Assembly: GCF_015694425.1 (NCBI RefSeq)
Contig: NZ_JADQDN010000012.1
Coordinates: forward strand, 1-64,000
DNA: 64,000 bases
Source of the DNA: Microvirga terrestris
Lineage (GTDB): Bacteria > Pseudomonadota > Alphaproteobacteria > Rhizobiales > Beijerinckiaceae
Direction of reading: 5' to 3'
The position numbers and the translations under genes were made by a program. The notes beneath the pieces were generated by a model. The model saw only the letters and a list, made by a program, of their open reading frames with translations, was not told the DNA's origin and made no database searches. How positions within the stretch are numbered: position 1 is the first letter of the stretch; each line of letters starts with the position of its first letter. Positions 1 to 7,768 of this stretch are shown here, piece after piece.

Positions 1-76
1 CGGCGAAGGTGAGCCAGAAGGTGCCGATGCCCTCGGCCACGCACCGGTGGATGTTCTGGCTGTTGTGCAGGTCCAT
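1..76 (-). CDS. Aquaporin family protein, N-terminal end only
   Basis: Only the first 25 codons are in the window; the gene runs off the left edge. The peptide contains AEGIGTFWLTFA, which matches the first transmembrane helix of MIP-family channels such as AqpZ (AE-GTF-L-F). It would be an inner-membrane water or glycerol channel. The ATG has a good AGGAAG ribosome-binding site about 8 nt upstream. Which aquaporin subgroup it belongs to cannot be told from this fragment. Confidence 0.6.
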   Translation of the reverse strand, partial: MDLHNSQNIHRCVAEGIGTFWLTFA

Positions 77-271
77 GATGTCTTCCTTTTTGTCAGCGCG
101 GGCAGAGGTCCAGACGCCCTGGGTCCGCTGTGGGTTGTGTAGTACCAGCATTAGCCGTGGGCCGGCGGGCGGCTGTTGACGTAAGCTGTGGCGGCCGCTG
201 TCACGAAGGCCCACCGCCGCGCCTGAGGCAATGGCTGCGCCAGTGCGCCACCAATACACGGCGGGGCGGCG

Positions 272-484
272 TCATCCCGGCGCCACCACAACAGGTGTCA
301 CAGGACGGTACGGGTATGGGCGATACCCGCGACGGACCTCACCGCCTCGGCGCGGTTGAGCCCAGTCAACTTGGCCTTTCATGAGGTAGGCGACCGGCTC
401 AAAGGGGGTGACCGGAGCGGCCTCTACCGGAGACAGCCATGGCACAGTGAACGCGAAAACAGCAGCCAGCATGGCCACTCTCAT
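272..484 (-). CDS. Small secreted hypothetical protein (70 aa)
   Basis: A 70-residue protein with a clear Sec signal peptide (hydrophobic residues 4-17, cleavage probably after VEA near residue 22). The mature part is short, basic and rich in Arg, Pro and Tyr at its C-terminus (GYRPYPYRP). A GGGAG Shine-Dalgarno sequence precedes the ATG. Short exported proteins with Arg/Pro/Tyr-rich tails are common in Rhizobiales, but I do not recognise a named family. Its downstream neighbour on the same strand is the aquaporin gene. Confidence 0.5.
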   Translation of the reverse strand: MRVAMLAAVFAFTVPWLSPVEAAPVTPFEPVAYLMKGQVDWAQPRRGGEVRRGYRPYPYRPVTPVVVAPG

Positions 485-663
485 GGCGGGTCTCCCGTGT
501 GCGGGTTCTCTGACTTGGACGGGCCCTCATGGGCGCTTCTGTTTCGGAGAGAGTTTAGCCCCGCGGCGGAAAAGCAAAATCGGGTGAACACCTGAGATGG
601 CATCCGGAAGTCGTGGAGTTTCTGCCGGTCACCCGCCGCTTCACGTGAGGGTCTGGAATGAGC

Positions 664-692
664 GGAATGACCCGATTTTCTCAGGTCATTCC
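664..692. repeat. Inverted repeat with 9-bp arms
   Basis: GGAATGACC (664-672) and GGTCATTCC (684-692) form a perfect 9-bp inverted repeat around an 11-nt AT-rich spacer. It lies about 50 bp upstream of the start of the broken channel gene. It could be an operator or a remnant of a mobile or intergenic repeat; there is no T-run to make it a terminator. Confidence 0.4.
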
Positions 693-745
693 TCGATGTC
701 ATCCATCGCCAGCTTGAGGTTAGATAGAGCGCAAAGGAGAATTCC

Positions 746-1330
746 ATGACGTGGACCGGTTCAGGCCCAAGTACCCGGCACTCTTCCTGCTCGACGACGC
801 CTTCCGGAATGGCGAGTACATCAAGAGCGGCTCCTACAAGTGGACTGTCGAGTTTTTGTCCTTGCGCTCCGTGAAGCTGCGACACCATCGCGGGCCGGTC
901 TACACGGTGCCGTTCGGCCAACTTGGGGCGGTTCAAAACATGAGCCGCCGACTGGGCCATCGACAAGTTCCAGATCAACATCACACACGACACCGACCTG
1001 GAGAAGGCCCGCAAGCTGATCAAGAAGATCGGCCAGGAATTGGCGCAGGATTCCGAGTACGCGCGGCATATCATTGAGCCGCTGAAGATGCAGGGAGTCG
1101 AGCAGTTCGGCGACTGTGCTGTCCAGATCCGCTGCAAGATGGCATCTAGGCCTCGCGAGCAGTTCGTGATCCGGCGCAAGGCCTTCGCCCGCATCAAGCA
1201 GGCTTTCGACGAGAACGACATCCAGTTTGCGACCCCGACGGTTCAGGTCTCAGGCGGCGAGGAGACCGCACCGGCCGTCGCACAGCACGTGATTGAACGT
1301 ATCAGCTCCGAAGAATCGGCTGCAGAATAG
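746..1330 (+). pseudogene. MscS-family mechanosensitive channel, truncated and frameshifted remnant
   Basis: Two overlapping frames together encode the C-terminal part of an MscS-type channel. Frame 1 (from about 751) gives FLLDDAFRNGEYI, the conserved beta-domain of the MscS core, and runs to VQNMSRR near 950. Removing one C there restores frame 2, which reads DWAIDKFQINITHDTD, then DLEKARKLIKKIG, and continues to a stop at 1330. The transmembrane N-terminal half expected of an 800-residue member is absent. An ATG at 746 with an AAGGAG site is out of frame with the channel residues, so at least two lesions exist. The gene is very unlikely to make a working channel. Confidence 0.75.
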
Positions 1331-1852
1331 AGGTATCGCCTCTACGGGCGGAGCAGAGATGGAATTTTGAATCCTGCGCAAATGTCTCCAGCTGGCAGAT
1401 TTTGTTGAAGAACTCCCTTGCCCTACTTCATCGGTCTATTTCTAGCATCAGCGGGCCAGATGAGGCCAAACATCCTATATGCTGCTCACCCAGAAATCGG
1501 CACATTTCGGAACGAACGTTTTGATCCGCTCAAAGGCGATAAGCCGACCTTTACTTTCTCTGCTGTTCGTTACTCATTGACTCTGAACGGACCTTCCAAT
1601 CGACCAGCCGAGTGATAGCCGAGCAAGCGAAGGCCTCTTAGTCTGGTCACGGCGACGCTTTGCATGAGAGACAGACTTGTCGTCTATACGGTCTGTGTTT
1701 TCCAGAATTGTCACATTGCGTTCGGCAGGCCATGTTAGTTGTCGCCCGAGACACGGGCGAGGAGGCAGGGGCAAATGTGCCATTGCCTCACTTCCGGTAG
1801 CCGCTAACGTCATGCTAACGTCCCCGGGAGAACAAGCGAGGCTGGTTTCGGC
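1331..1852. other. Gene-poor gap (522 bp)
   Basis: This stretch between the channel remnant and the Ca2+/H+ antiporter holds no ORF I can support. A 65-codon frame at 1418-1615 has no ribosome-binding site and no recognisable family. The sequence is less GC-rich than its surroundings around 1420-1580. It is probably decayed or regulatory DNA; I see no clear promoter or hairpin. Confidence 0.4.
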
Positions 1853-2932
1853 ATGGCAGCGGAGCGGATGCCTTGGTGGGCGTGGACATGGCCCGTCGTG
1901 GCTTGGGTCACCCTCCTGACGGTGCTCCTCATGGGCATGGGTGGCCTGATGGCCGCCGCGGCTGGAGCCGTGCTTGTCGCCACCGTGTTCGCGGCCGTGT
2001 ACCACGCCGAGGTCGTTGCTCACCGGACGGGCGAGCCATTCGGCACGCTGGTGCTGGCTGTGGCCGTGACTGTGATCGAGGTGGCGCTGATCGTCTCCCT
2101 CATGATCGCGGCACCCGGAGAGAAGGCCGGCCTGGCCCGGAACACGGTCTTTTCGGGGGTTATGATCGTGATGAACGGCGTCGTCGGCCTGTGCCTTCTC
2201 TGGGGTGGCGCACGTCATCATGAACAAGGATTCACGATCCACGGCGCCAGCGCCGCCTTGGCCATCCTGGTGGCGCTCACCACCCTCACGCTTGTTCTGC
2301 CGAACGTCGCGACGAGCGAGATTGGCCCGCTTTTCAGCACGTGGCAGCTTGTCTTTGCCGGGGCCGCCTCACTGGTCCTCTACGGCGCTTTCGTCTTCAT
2401 TCAGACCGTGCGGCACCGCGACTACTTTCTCCCGGTCGAGAGCGACAACGAAGACGCCCATGCGCCGCCGCCATCTAACAGGGCAGCGGCCGTCAGCGCC
2501 GGCATGCTGCTCGTCGCCCTCGTGGCCGTAGTGGCGCTCGCCAAAGCCCTGTCGCCGACGCTTGAAGCGGGACTGGATCGGCTCGGCATGCCCGAAGCCG
2601 TGTTGGGGATAGTGATCGCGGCCGTAGTGCTCCTGCCCGAATGCGTGGCAGCTCTCAGGGCAGCCCAGGCAAACCGCTTGCAGACCAGCCTGAATCTGGC
2701 GCTCGGATCGGCCCTTGCAGCTATTGGCCTGACAATCCCCGCGGTGGCTGCCGTCTCGATCCTGCTTGGCCAACCGCTAGAGCTTGGACTTGGCGAGAAG
2801 GATCGGCTCCTGCTGGCGCTGACGCTTCTCATTGGCGTAATCACGTTGGGCACAGGCCGGACTACGGTGCTCCAAGGTGCAGTCCACTTGGTGATCTTCG
2901 CCGCGTTCCTATTCTTCGCTGTGGTTCCGTAA
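1853..2932 (+). CDS. chaA: Calcium/proton antiporter, ChaA family
   Basis: A 359-residue integral membrane protein of the Ca2+:cation antiporter superfamily. Two homologous halves are visible: GEPFGTLVLAVAVTVIEVAL near residues 62-81, and PECVAALRAA with a following NLALGSALA around 262-285. These are the alpha-repeat motifs with the acidic ion-binding Glu residues typical of ChaA. An acidic loop (SDNEDAHAPP) separates the halves. It should exchange cytoplasmic Ca2+ (or Na+/K+) for protons at the inner membrane. ATG 1853 lacks a Shine-Dalgarno; ATG 1868 has a GGAG just upstream and is a possible alternative. A 6-bp hairpin (2932-2947) follows the stop. Confidence 0.88.
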   Translation: MAAERMPWWAWTWPVVAWVTLLTVLLMGMGGLMAAAAGAVLVATVFAAVYHAEVVAHRTGEPFGTLVLAVAVTVIEVALIVSLMIAAPGEKAGLARNTVFSGVMIVMNGVVGLCLLWGGARHHEQGFTIHGASAALAILVALTTLTLVLPNVATSEIGPLFSTWQLVFAGAASLVLYGAFVFIQTVRHRDYFLPVESDNEDAHAPPPSNRAAAVSAGMLLVALVAVVALAKALSPTLEAGLDRLGMPEAVLGIVIAAVVLLPECVAALRAAQANRLQTSLNLALGSALAAIGLTIPAVAAVSILLGQPLELGLGEKDRLLLALTLLIGVITLGTGRTTVLQGAVHLVIFAAFLFFAVVP

Positions 2933-3042
2933 AGCCCCTCTGGGCTTGGAGGAGGATGCCGCTGGCCAAGTCGCCACCTCAATCTGCGGATTGGCTAAGG
3001 GCCGCATCGGACTCTTTGCCGTCGTTCACCGATCTCCAGACG

Positions 3043-4035
3043 CTATGGCCTGACCGGGAAGACGGTCTTCCAGTCCCGTTTCATGTCGACGATAGTCCAT
3101 CGGTCTACCGTCGCGGTATCGAGCGCCTTATCGAGTTTGCCCACGCGCGACTGGCGGTCGTAGGCGTATTCGCGCTCCGCGTCGGTGTGGTGCACGACAA
3201 GACCAAGTCTGCGCTTGCCGGCCTCGGTCGTCCATTGCAGCATCTCGAGATCGCCGTCCGAGTTCCCGAAGGCCGCCACAGGCCGACGACCGATCCCCTG
3301 GTTGATACCGACCGGCTTTCCTGGGCCGTCGTCGATGAAGTCGACTTGGGGAAGGCGGAATAGGATCGGTCTGCCGTCCCGGTGCTCGAACTTCGTGATG
3401 ATGCGGGAGCCGATGACCTGTTCAGGCGGGATGCCATAGCGCTCCTCGGCGAACGCCCGAATGAATTCGGCTCCCCCGCCGGACGTGATGTATGTCTTGA
3501 ACCCGTTCGCTCGCAGATAGGTCAGCACTTCCAGCATGGGCTGGTACACGAGCTCGTCGTAGCGGCGGCCGAAGCGTGGGTGCCTGGCGGTCGAGAGCCA
3601 CTCCGTGACTGTTTGCCGGAATTCCTCCGGCGTCATGCCGGCATGCGTCGCGGCGACGATCTCAACCGCTCCTTTCTCACCAGCCGCGGCGAGCGCTGTC
3701 ATGTCGCCTTCGAGGACCGCCTTGAACGGCTGCGTGTCCTTCCATTCCGGATGCTGCGGCGTCAGCGCCTTGACCCGATCGAGCGCGTAGGCGAACTGTA
3801 CGTAGATTGGCTGCTCGACCCACAGCGTGCCGTCATTGTCGAACGTGGCGATCCGCTCCGCTGGCGGAACGAAGTCGGGCGATCCTTCCCGGGTTACGTC
3901 CGTCACGAAGGCGACGATCGCCTGCTTCGCGGGACCGTCGTTCCACGAGGGCAGCGGGTCCGTCTGGGCGACAGCGACTGAAATCCAGGTTGCCACCAGG
4001 GCAAGGGCGCCAAGCCAGGACAGGCGAATTCGCAT
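3043..4035 (-). CDS. Exported HAD-family phosphatase
   Basis: A 330-residue haloacid dehalogenase superfamily hydrolase with an N-terminal signal peptide (residues 1-23, ending AVAQ). Motif I is DNDGT at 66-70 with nucleophile Asp66 and acid/base Asp68; motif II is in YITSGGG; motif IV is GNSDGDLEM, which holds the Mg2+ ligands. These are the SerB-like phosphoserine-phosphatase signatures, but the export signal points to a periplasmic phosphomonoesterase with another substrate. The start at 4035 was chosen over an upstream in-frame ATG because it has a GGGAGG site and begins the signal peptide. It is the last gene of the minus-strand sulfatase cluster. Confidence 0.8.
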   Translation of the reverse strand: MRIRLSWLGALALVATWISVAVAQTDPLPSWNDGPAKQAIVAFVTDVTREGSPDFVPPAERIATFDNDGTLWVEQPIYVQFAYALDRVKALTPQHPEWKDTQPFKAVLEGDMTALAAAGEKGAVEIVAATHAGMTPEEFRQTVTEWLSTARHPRFGRRYDELVYQPMLEVLTYLRANGFKTYITSGGGAEFIRAFAEERYGIPPEQVIGSRIITKFEHRDGRPILFRLPQVDFIDDGPGKPVGINQGIGRRPVAAFGNSDGDLEMLQWTTEAGKRRLGLVVHHTDAEREYAYDRQSRVGKLDKALDTATVDRWTIVDMKRDWKTVFPVRP

Positions 4036-4085
4036 GTGTGCCTCCCGTTTCACTATTCCGTCAATGAGCTGACGCGAGCGCTGCG

Positions 4086-4370
4086 TCAGAATTCGTCGGA
4101 CCCGTCCTTGCACCGGTAACCGATAAAGCACTGCAGGACGTTGGAAATCGGCACCTATGCCGGCTCCGGGAACTGGTCGAACGTGCATTCCGCGCCGCTC
4201 CTGACGAAACCGGCATAGGTGGAGGGTCAGGTATCGATGACGACGGCGCCTTCCGTCATGACAAGCTGGCGGTCCGCACCGCGCGTTTGCTGCGACGCCG
4301 ATAGTTCAACCTGCACCGTCGCTGCGGTTGCAAGCAAGGTGAAGGCATTCGATGACCGTAGCGTTCTCAT
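4086..4370 (-). pseudogene. Small secreted Cys-containing protein broken by two in-frame stop codons
   Basis: An ATG at 4370 with an excellent GGAGGG site opens a 94-codon frame interrupted only by TGA at codon 48 (4227-4229) and TAG at codon 72. The first segment starts MRTLRSSNAF and has a weak signal-like hydrophobic stretch. The middle reads STYAGFVRSGAECTF. The last reads VPISNVLQCFIGYRCKDG and ends at a TGA (4086-4088). The later segments stay in the same frame and keep a cysteine-rich secreted-protein character, which argues for recent nonsense mutation of a real small gene. Only the 47-residue first segment would be translated. It lies 37 bp after the next small secreted gene and before the HAD phosphatase. 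Confidence 0.45.
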
Positions 4371-4407
4371 CACCGGTCCCTCCTCGGTTGTCGACCTGGA
4401 TCCTCCT

Positions 4408-4665
4408 TCAGCAATCGGTGCAGATCTCCTCCTTCAGCTCACGGTCAATCCGCCTGTTTTGCCGTTCCATCTGCCGGTTGGCGGTCGCGTCGTCCGTCGA
4501 GAACTCGTTCTTCGGCGAAGTCACGGCGTCCCGCTCGAGGGTCCTTTCCGATGGGATCGTGATCTCATTCCTGCGTGGTGCGGGCGTCGCATTCTGGTTC
4601 TGAGCGTGACTAGCCGTGGCCGTCACCAGACCGAGGAGAACGGTGAGCAAAATGACACGGTACAT
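4408..4665 (-). CDS. Small secreted hypothetical protein ending CTDC (85 aa)
   Basis: An 85-residue protein with a Sec signal peptide (hydrophobic 4-16, cleavage after SHAQ near 22). The mature part is polar, with a highly charged helix-like stretch (residues 57-81) and a C-terminal Cys82-x-x-Cys85 pair. The start at 4665 has a GGAGGA site; a longer frame upstream has none. It sits directly downstream of the arylsulfatase on the same strand. I recognise no named family. The CxxC tail could form a disulfide or bind metal in the periplasm; this is inference. Confidence 0.65.
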   Translation of the reverse strand: MYRVILLTVLLGLVTATASHAQNQNATPAPRRNEITIPSERTLERDAVTSPKNEFSTDDATANRQMERQNRRIDRELKEEICTDC

Positions 4666-4811
4666 TGTCGGTCCTCCAGCTTGTGAACGGCTCACCCGAT
4701 GCACGGGACGGGTAAAGGCGCATCGGGCCGAACCAATCCCTGAACGGGAGTTCCTCCGCTCGGGCCGCAATGAGGGGAGGGCTATGTGAGACATGATCCT
4801 CCCCGGTCAAG

Positions 4812-6521
4812 TCAGTTTCCTGTAGGCATCGGCACGTTGACGCCTTCCTTGGCGAGCACCTCGCGGACGGTCTGCAAGCGCTCGTAGTCGGAGAGCGTGA
4901 TCGGGCCGGTGTAGCCGTAGCTCTGCACTTTCCGCGGCGGATACTCGACATAGGTCTTCATCACTTTCTTGAGTTCCTGCTCCATGACCACGCCCATCCA
5001 GGTGCGTTCCGTGAAGTTGTTCATGAAGATGTCGTAGCGCTCCTGAGGATCCTGGAAGAGGTCAAACACCTGCGGGACCGTGGCGACGTACTTGCTCGCC
5101 CCTTTCCAGCCGAGGTTGGTGTCGACCGCGAGACCACCGGTGGAGGCGCCATCATCACCGCGCAGATTGAACAGGAACTTGTAGTTGTTGACGCGAACCG
5201 CACCAGGCGAGAGTTCGTTCTCGGTGAAATAGAACCATGACTTCCGCGATGATTGGCCTGTCCCGAACAGCACCGGTGTCATGTCGTAACTGTCGAAGAT
5301 AATCGGCTGACCTTCGCGATCCTTCTCGGGCAGCTTCGTGCCCGCAACCGACGCGAACGTCGCCATCAGGTCGAGGCCGCCAAGGATCTCATGGTTCTTG
5401 GTGTCGGGCGCGATCCTGCCGGGCCACCATGCCATCGCCGGCACACGGTTGCCGCCCTCACGTAGGGTGCCCTTGGTGCCGCGGAACGGGGTGTAGCCAG
5501 CATCGGGATAGACATCCTGCCAGGCGCCGTTGTCCGTGGTGTAAAAGACGAGCGTGTTGTTGCCGCCGACCTGCCGGATCTTGTCCATAATGCGCCCGAT
5601 CCGAGCGTCGAGCTCGACCACCGAGTCGGCGTACTTGCTCTTGGACAGCGACTTGTGCTCGTACTCCGGCGCAGGCATGTTGGGCTGATGCACCTTCATG
5701 AAGTTGATGCTCATGAAGAACGGCTCGCGGGATTGCGCGGCCCGGTCGAGGTAATCGAGCGAGGCCTTCTCGACGTACTCGTCGAAGAATGGGATCCCGA
5801 CCACGCCTTCCTTGCCGTTGATCACGGGTGTGTTCACATACTGGCCGTTGACCTTGAACTCCTCCCGCGCCGGCTGCCCGGCATTGCCTGACAGCGCGCC
5901 TTTCGTCACCCGCTGGAACGTCTCCCGCAGCTCCGGAGGCATGTCCGGGAACCAGGTCGGGTCGGCATAGGTATAGGCGTTGAGATGATAGAGGCCGCAA
6001 TACTTCATCTCGTCATAGCCCTGGGCATTGGGCAGCGCATAGTCGGCCTCACCGAGGTGCCACTTGCCAGTGAAGAAGGTCCGGTATCCGGCCTGCTTGA
6101 GCACGGAGCCCAGGGTCCACTCGGCCGCCGGTAGGCCGCCCCCCTGGCCTTGGAAGGCCACGGTGGTCATGCCGCTGCGGTTCGGGATGCGTCCCGTCTG
6201 CATCGCAGCCCGGCCCGGGGTGCAGCTCGGCTGGGCATAGAACGAGAAGAACGTCATGCCCTCATTGGCAAGCCGGTCGATGTTGGGAGTGGGCATGCCG
6301 CGGCCTGCGCCACCGCCGTAAGGACCAAGATCGCCGTAGCCCGTGTCGTCGGAGACGATCAGCACGATGTTGGGCTTCTGCGACGGGGCTTGGGCGAAGG
6401 TCGGGACGGCCATCCCGACCGAGACCAGCGCCGTGGCTCCGGTCAGAGCAGCCTTGGCCCGCATGTGCCGAACGCGGAACCGTCCGCCGGGAGCTTGGGA
6501 GGACGCACGATCACTGGTCAT
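4812..6521 (-). CDS. Exported arylsulfatase (type I, Cys-type)
   Basis: A 569-residue sulfatase that hydrolyses sulfate esters in the periplasm. Residues 21-44 form a signal peptide ending TFAQA. The alkaline-phosphatase-fold start NIVLIVSDD (51-59) supplies the first metal-binding Asp pair. The signature C-T-P-G-R begins at Cys100, the residue converted to formylglycine, followed by AAMQTGR. GKWHLG and the late TTDNG motif complete the active site. The start at 6521 overlaps the stop of the upstream formylglycine-generating enzyme by ATGA, so enzyme and activator are translationally coupled. An in-frame ATG further upstream lies inside the neighbour and was rejected. The physiological substrate is unknown. 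Confidence 0.92.
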   Translation of the reverse strand: MTSDRASSQAPGGRFRVRHMRAKAALTGATALVSVGMAVPTFAQAPSQKPNIVLIVSDDTGYGDLGPYGGGAGRGMPTPNIDRLANEGMTFFSFYAQPSCTPGRAAMQTGRIPNRSGMTTVAFQGQGGGLPAAEWTLGSVLKQAGYRTFFTGKWHLGEADYALPNAQGYDEMKYCGLYHLNAYTYADPTWFPDMPPELRETFQRVTKGALSGNAGQPAREEFKVNGQYVNTPVINGKEGVVGIPFFDEYVEKASLDYLDRAAQSREPFFMSINFMKVHQPNMPAPEYEHKSLSKSKYADSVVELDARIGRIMDKIRQVGGNNTLVFYTTDNGAWQDVYPDAGYTPFRGTKGTLREGGNRVPAMAWWPGRIAPDTKNHEILGGLDLMATFASVAGTKLPEKDREGQPIIFDSYDMTPVLFGTGQSSRKSWFYFTENELSPGAVRVNNYKFLFNLRGDDGASTGGLAVDTNLGWKGASKYVATVPQVFDLFQDPQERYDIFMNNFTERTWMGVVMEQELKKVMKTYVEYPPRKVQSYGYTGPITLSDYERLQTVREVLAKEGVNVPMPTGN

Positions 6522-7504
6522 GGGATCTTCCTCTCTCTGATGATGCAGCGGAAGCCGACATGGCTCGTCGAGGTATCGACTGGCTGCGGGTGACGCGCCG
6601 CCGGGCGGTAGCGGCGGCAGTAGTTGGGCGCGCATAGATGCGAGCCGCCCTTCAGGACCCGGCGCGGAATGGGCGTTTGCGGCTGGCACGGGTCATAGCT
6701 CTGATCCTCCCGCCCGCCGCGCGGGTTCTCTGGGATGCAGCAGGCCTTGGCCGCGTCGGCCGGATGCTTTGGCGTGTAGAAGTCGCTGGTCCATTCCCAG
6801 ACGTTGCCGATCATGTCGTAAAGGCCATAGCCGTTGGGCGCGAAGGCGGTGACAGGAGAGGTGCGCTCGAAGCCGTCCAAACGCGTGTTCTGGAATGGAA
6901 ATGCGCCCTGCCACGTGTTCGCCATTTGCCGTCCGCCGGGCGCGAGTTCGTCGCCCCAGGCGAACTCGGCGCCATCGAGTCCACCACGAGCGGCGAACTC
7001 CCACTCAGCCTCTGTCGGCAGGTCCTTGCCAGCCCAATGCGCATACGCCAGCGCATCGGCATAGGCGACGTGCACGACCGGATGATCGTCCAGCCTCTTG
7101 ATCGACGAGCCCGGGCCGTAGGGATGACGCCAGTTGGCACCCTTGAGCAGGGTCCACCACTGAGCCCAGTTTCGGAGATCGACCGGATGACCGGGTGGCG
7201 AGAAGACAAGCGAGCCCGCGAAGACCATGTGCGGCAGGGCGCCGGGATAATCCTTCGGATCAGGGCGCCTCTCGGCGAACGTGACATGCCCGGTGGCGCG
7301 GACGAAGTCGCGGAACTGGCGGTTGGTGACCGGCGTGCGATCGATCCAGAACGCGTCGACGGTGACGCGGTGGACCGGCGCCTCTTCCGGATAATGCCTG
7401 TCTGAACCCATGCGAAACGTTCCGCCGGGGATCCGGATCATGTTGGTGTCCGAATGATCCTTTAGCTCGTGATCCTGATCATACCGGAGCCTAGCCTGTG
7501 ACAT
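6518..7504 (-). CDS. Formylglycine-generating enzyme (sulfatase-modifying factor)
   Basis: A 328-residue FGE/SUMF1-family protein that oxidises the active-site cysteine of type I sulfatases to C-alpha-formylglycine. The fold begins at IPGGTFRMGSD (25-34). Internal signatures include LPTEAEWEFAARGG (162-175) and NVWEWTSD (234-241). The catalytic cysteine pair Cys291 and Cys296 lies in SHLCAPNYCRRYR, and the domain ends GFRC at 317-320. No signal peptide is evident, so it acts in the cytoplasm before export of its client, as in known bacterial systems. It is the first gene of the minus-strand sulfatase operon, with a GGGAG site before ATG 7504. Confidence 0.93.
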   Translation of the reverse strand: MSQARLRYDQDHELKDHSDTNMIRIPGGTFRMGSDRHYPEEAPVHRVTVDAFWIDRTPVTNRQFRDFVRATGHVTFAERRPDPKDYPGALPHMVFAGSLVFSPPGHPVDLRNWAQWWTLLKGANWRHPYGPGSSIKRLDDHPVVHVAYADALAYAHWAGKDLPTEAEWEFAARGGLDGAEFAWGDELAPGGRQMANTWQGAFPFQNTRLDGFERTSPVTAFAPNGYGLYDMIGNVWEWTSDFYTPKHPADAAKACCIPENPRGGREDQSYDPCQPQTPIPRRVLKGGSHLCAPNYCRRYRPAARHPQPVDTSTSHVGFRCIIRERKIP

Positions 7505-7554
7505 GGGTGTTGCTCCCGTCCTGGCAGACAGCAGTATCGTTCAGCGCCCGGTCA

Positions 7555-7601
7555 TCAGGCTATCAGGGTCTATCCTGAAATTGATGGAGGCAGACCCTGA
7601 T
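7555..7601. promoter_or_regulatory. Operator-like cluster of TCAGG/CCTGA half-sites
   Basis: Between the divergent FGE and histidine-kinase genes lie four pentamers: TCAGG at 7555 and 7563, CCTGA at 7574 and 7596. A perfect 10-bp inverted repeat (ATCAGGGTCT 7562-7571, AGACCCTGAT 7592-7601) is part of it. The stretch 7574-7600 recurs with one mismatch, inverted, just before the response-regulator gene. The two CCTGA copies are 22 bp apart, two helical turns. This is a candidate binding site for the adjacent NarL-type regulator; that assignment is inference. Confidence 0.5.
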
Positions 7602-7768
7602 TTTCGGCCGGAACGCCGCCAGATCGGACGTCGTCGGGTATGGCTTTCGTGTTCACACCGGTGCAATGTCGACAGAAAACGGCTCATGAGTTACCTTACG
7701 TCATCGGACGAGGGCTCGTCGCGACCCCGGTCCCGTTGCGTTGCCTTTTGCGGCCGGAAACCGCCGTC

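Noticed and set aside
481..1221. 246-codon open frame on the minus strand
   Set aside because: It is antisense to the MscS remnant, whose two frames give clear family matches; the minus-strand peptide has no recognisable features.
1418..1615. 65-codon frame between the channel remnant and the antiporter
   Set aside because: No ribosome-binding site, no family character and a biased start position; likely chance.
4227..4229. TGA as a possible selenocysteine codon in the small secreted gene
   Set aside because: A second in-frame stop of another type (TAG) follows, no selenoprotein machinery is in the window, and simple nonsense mutation explains both.
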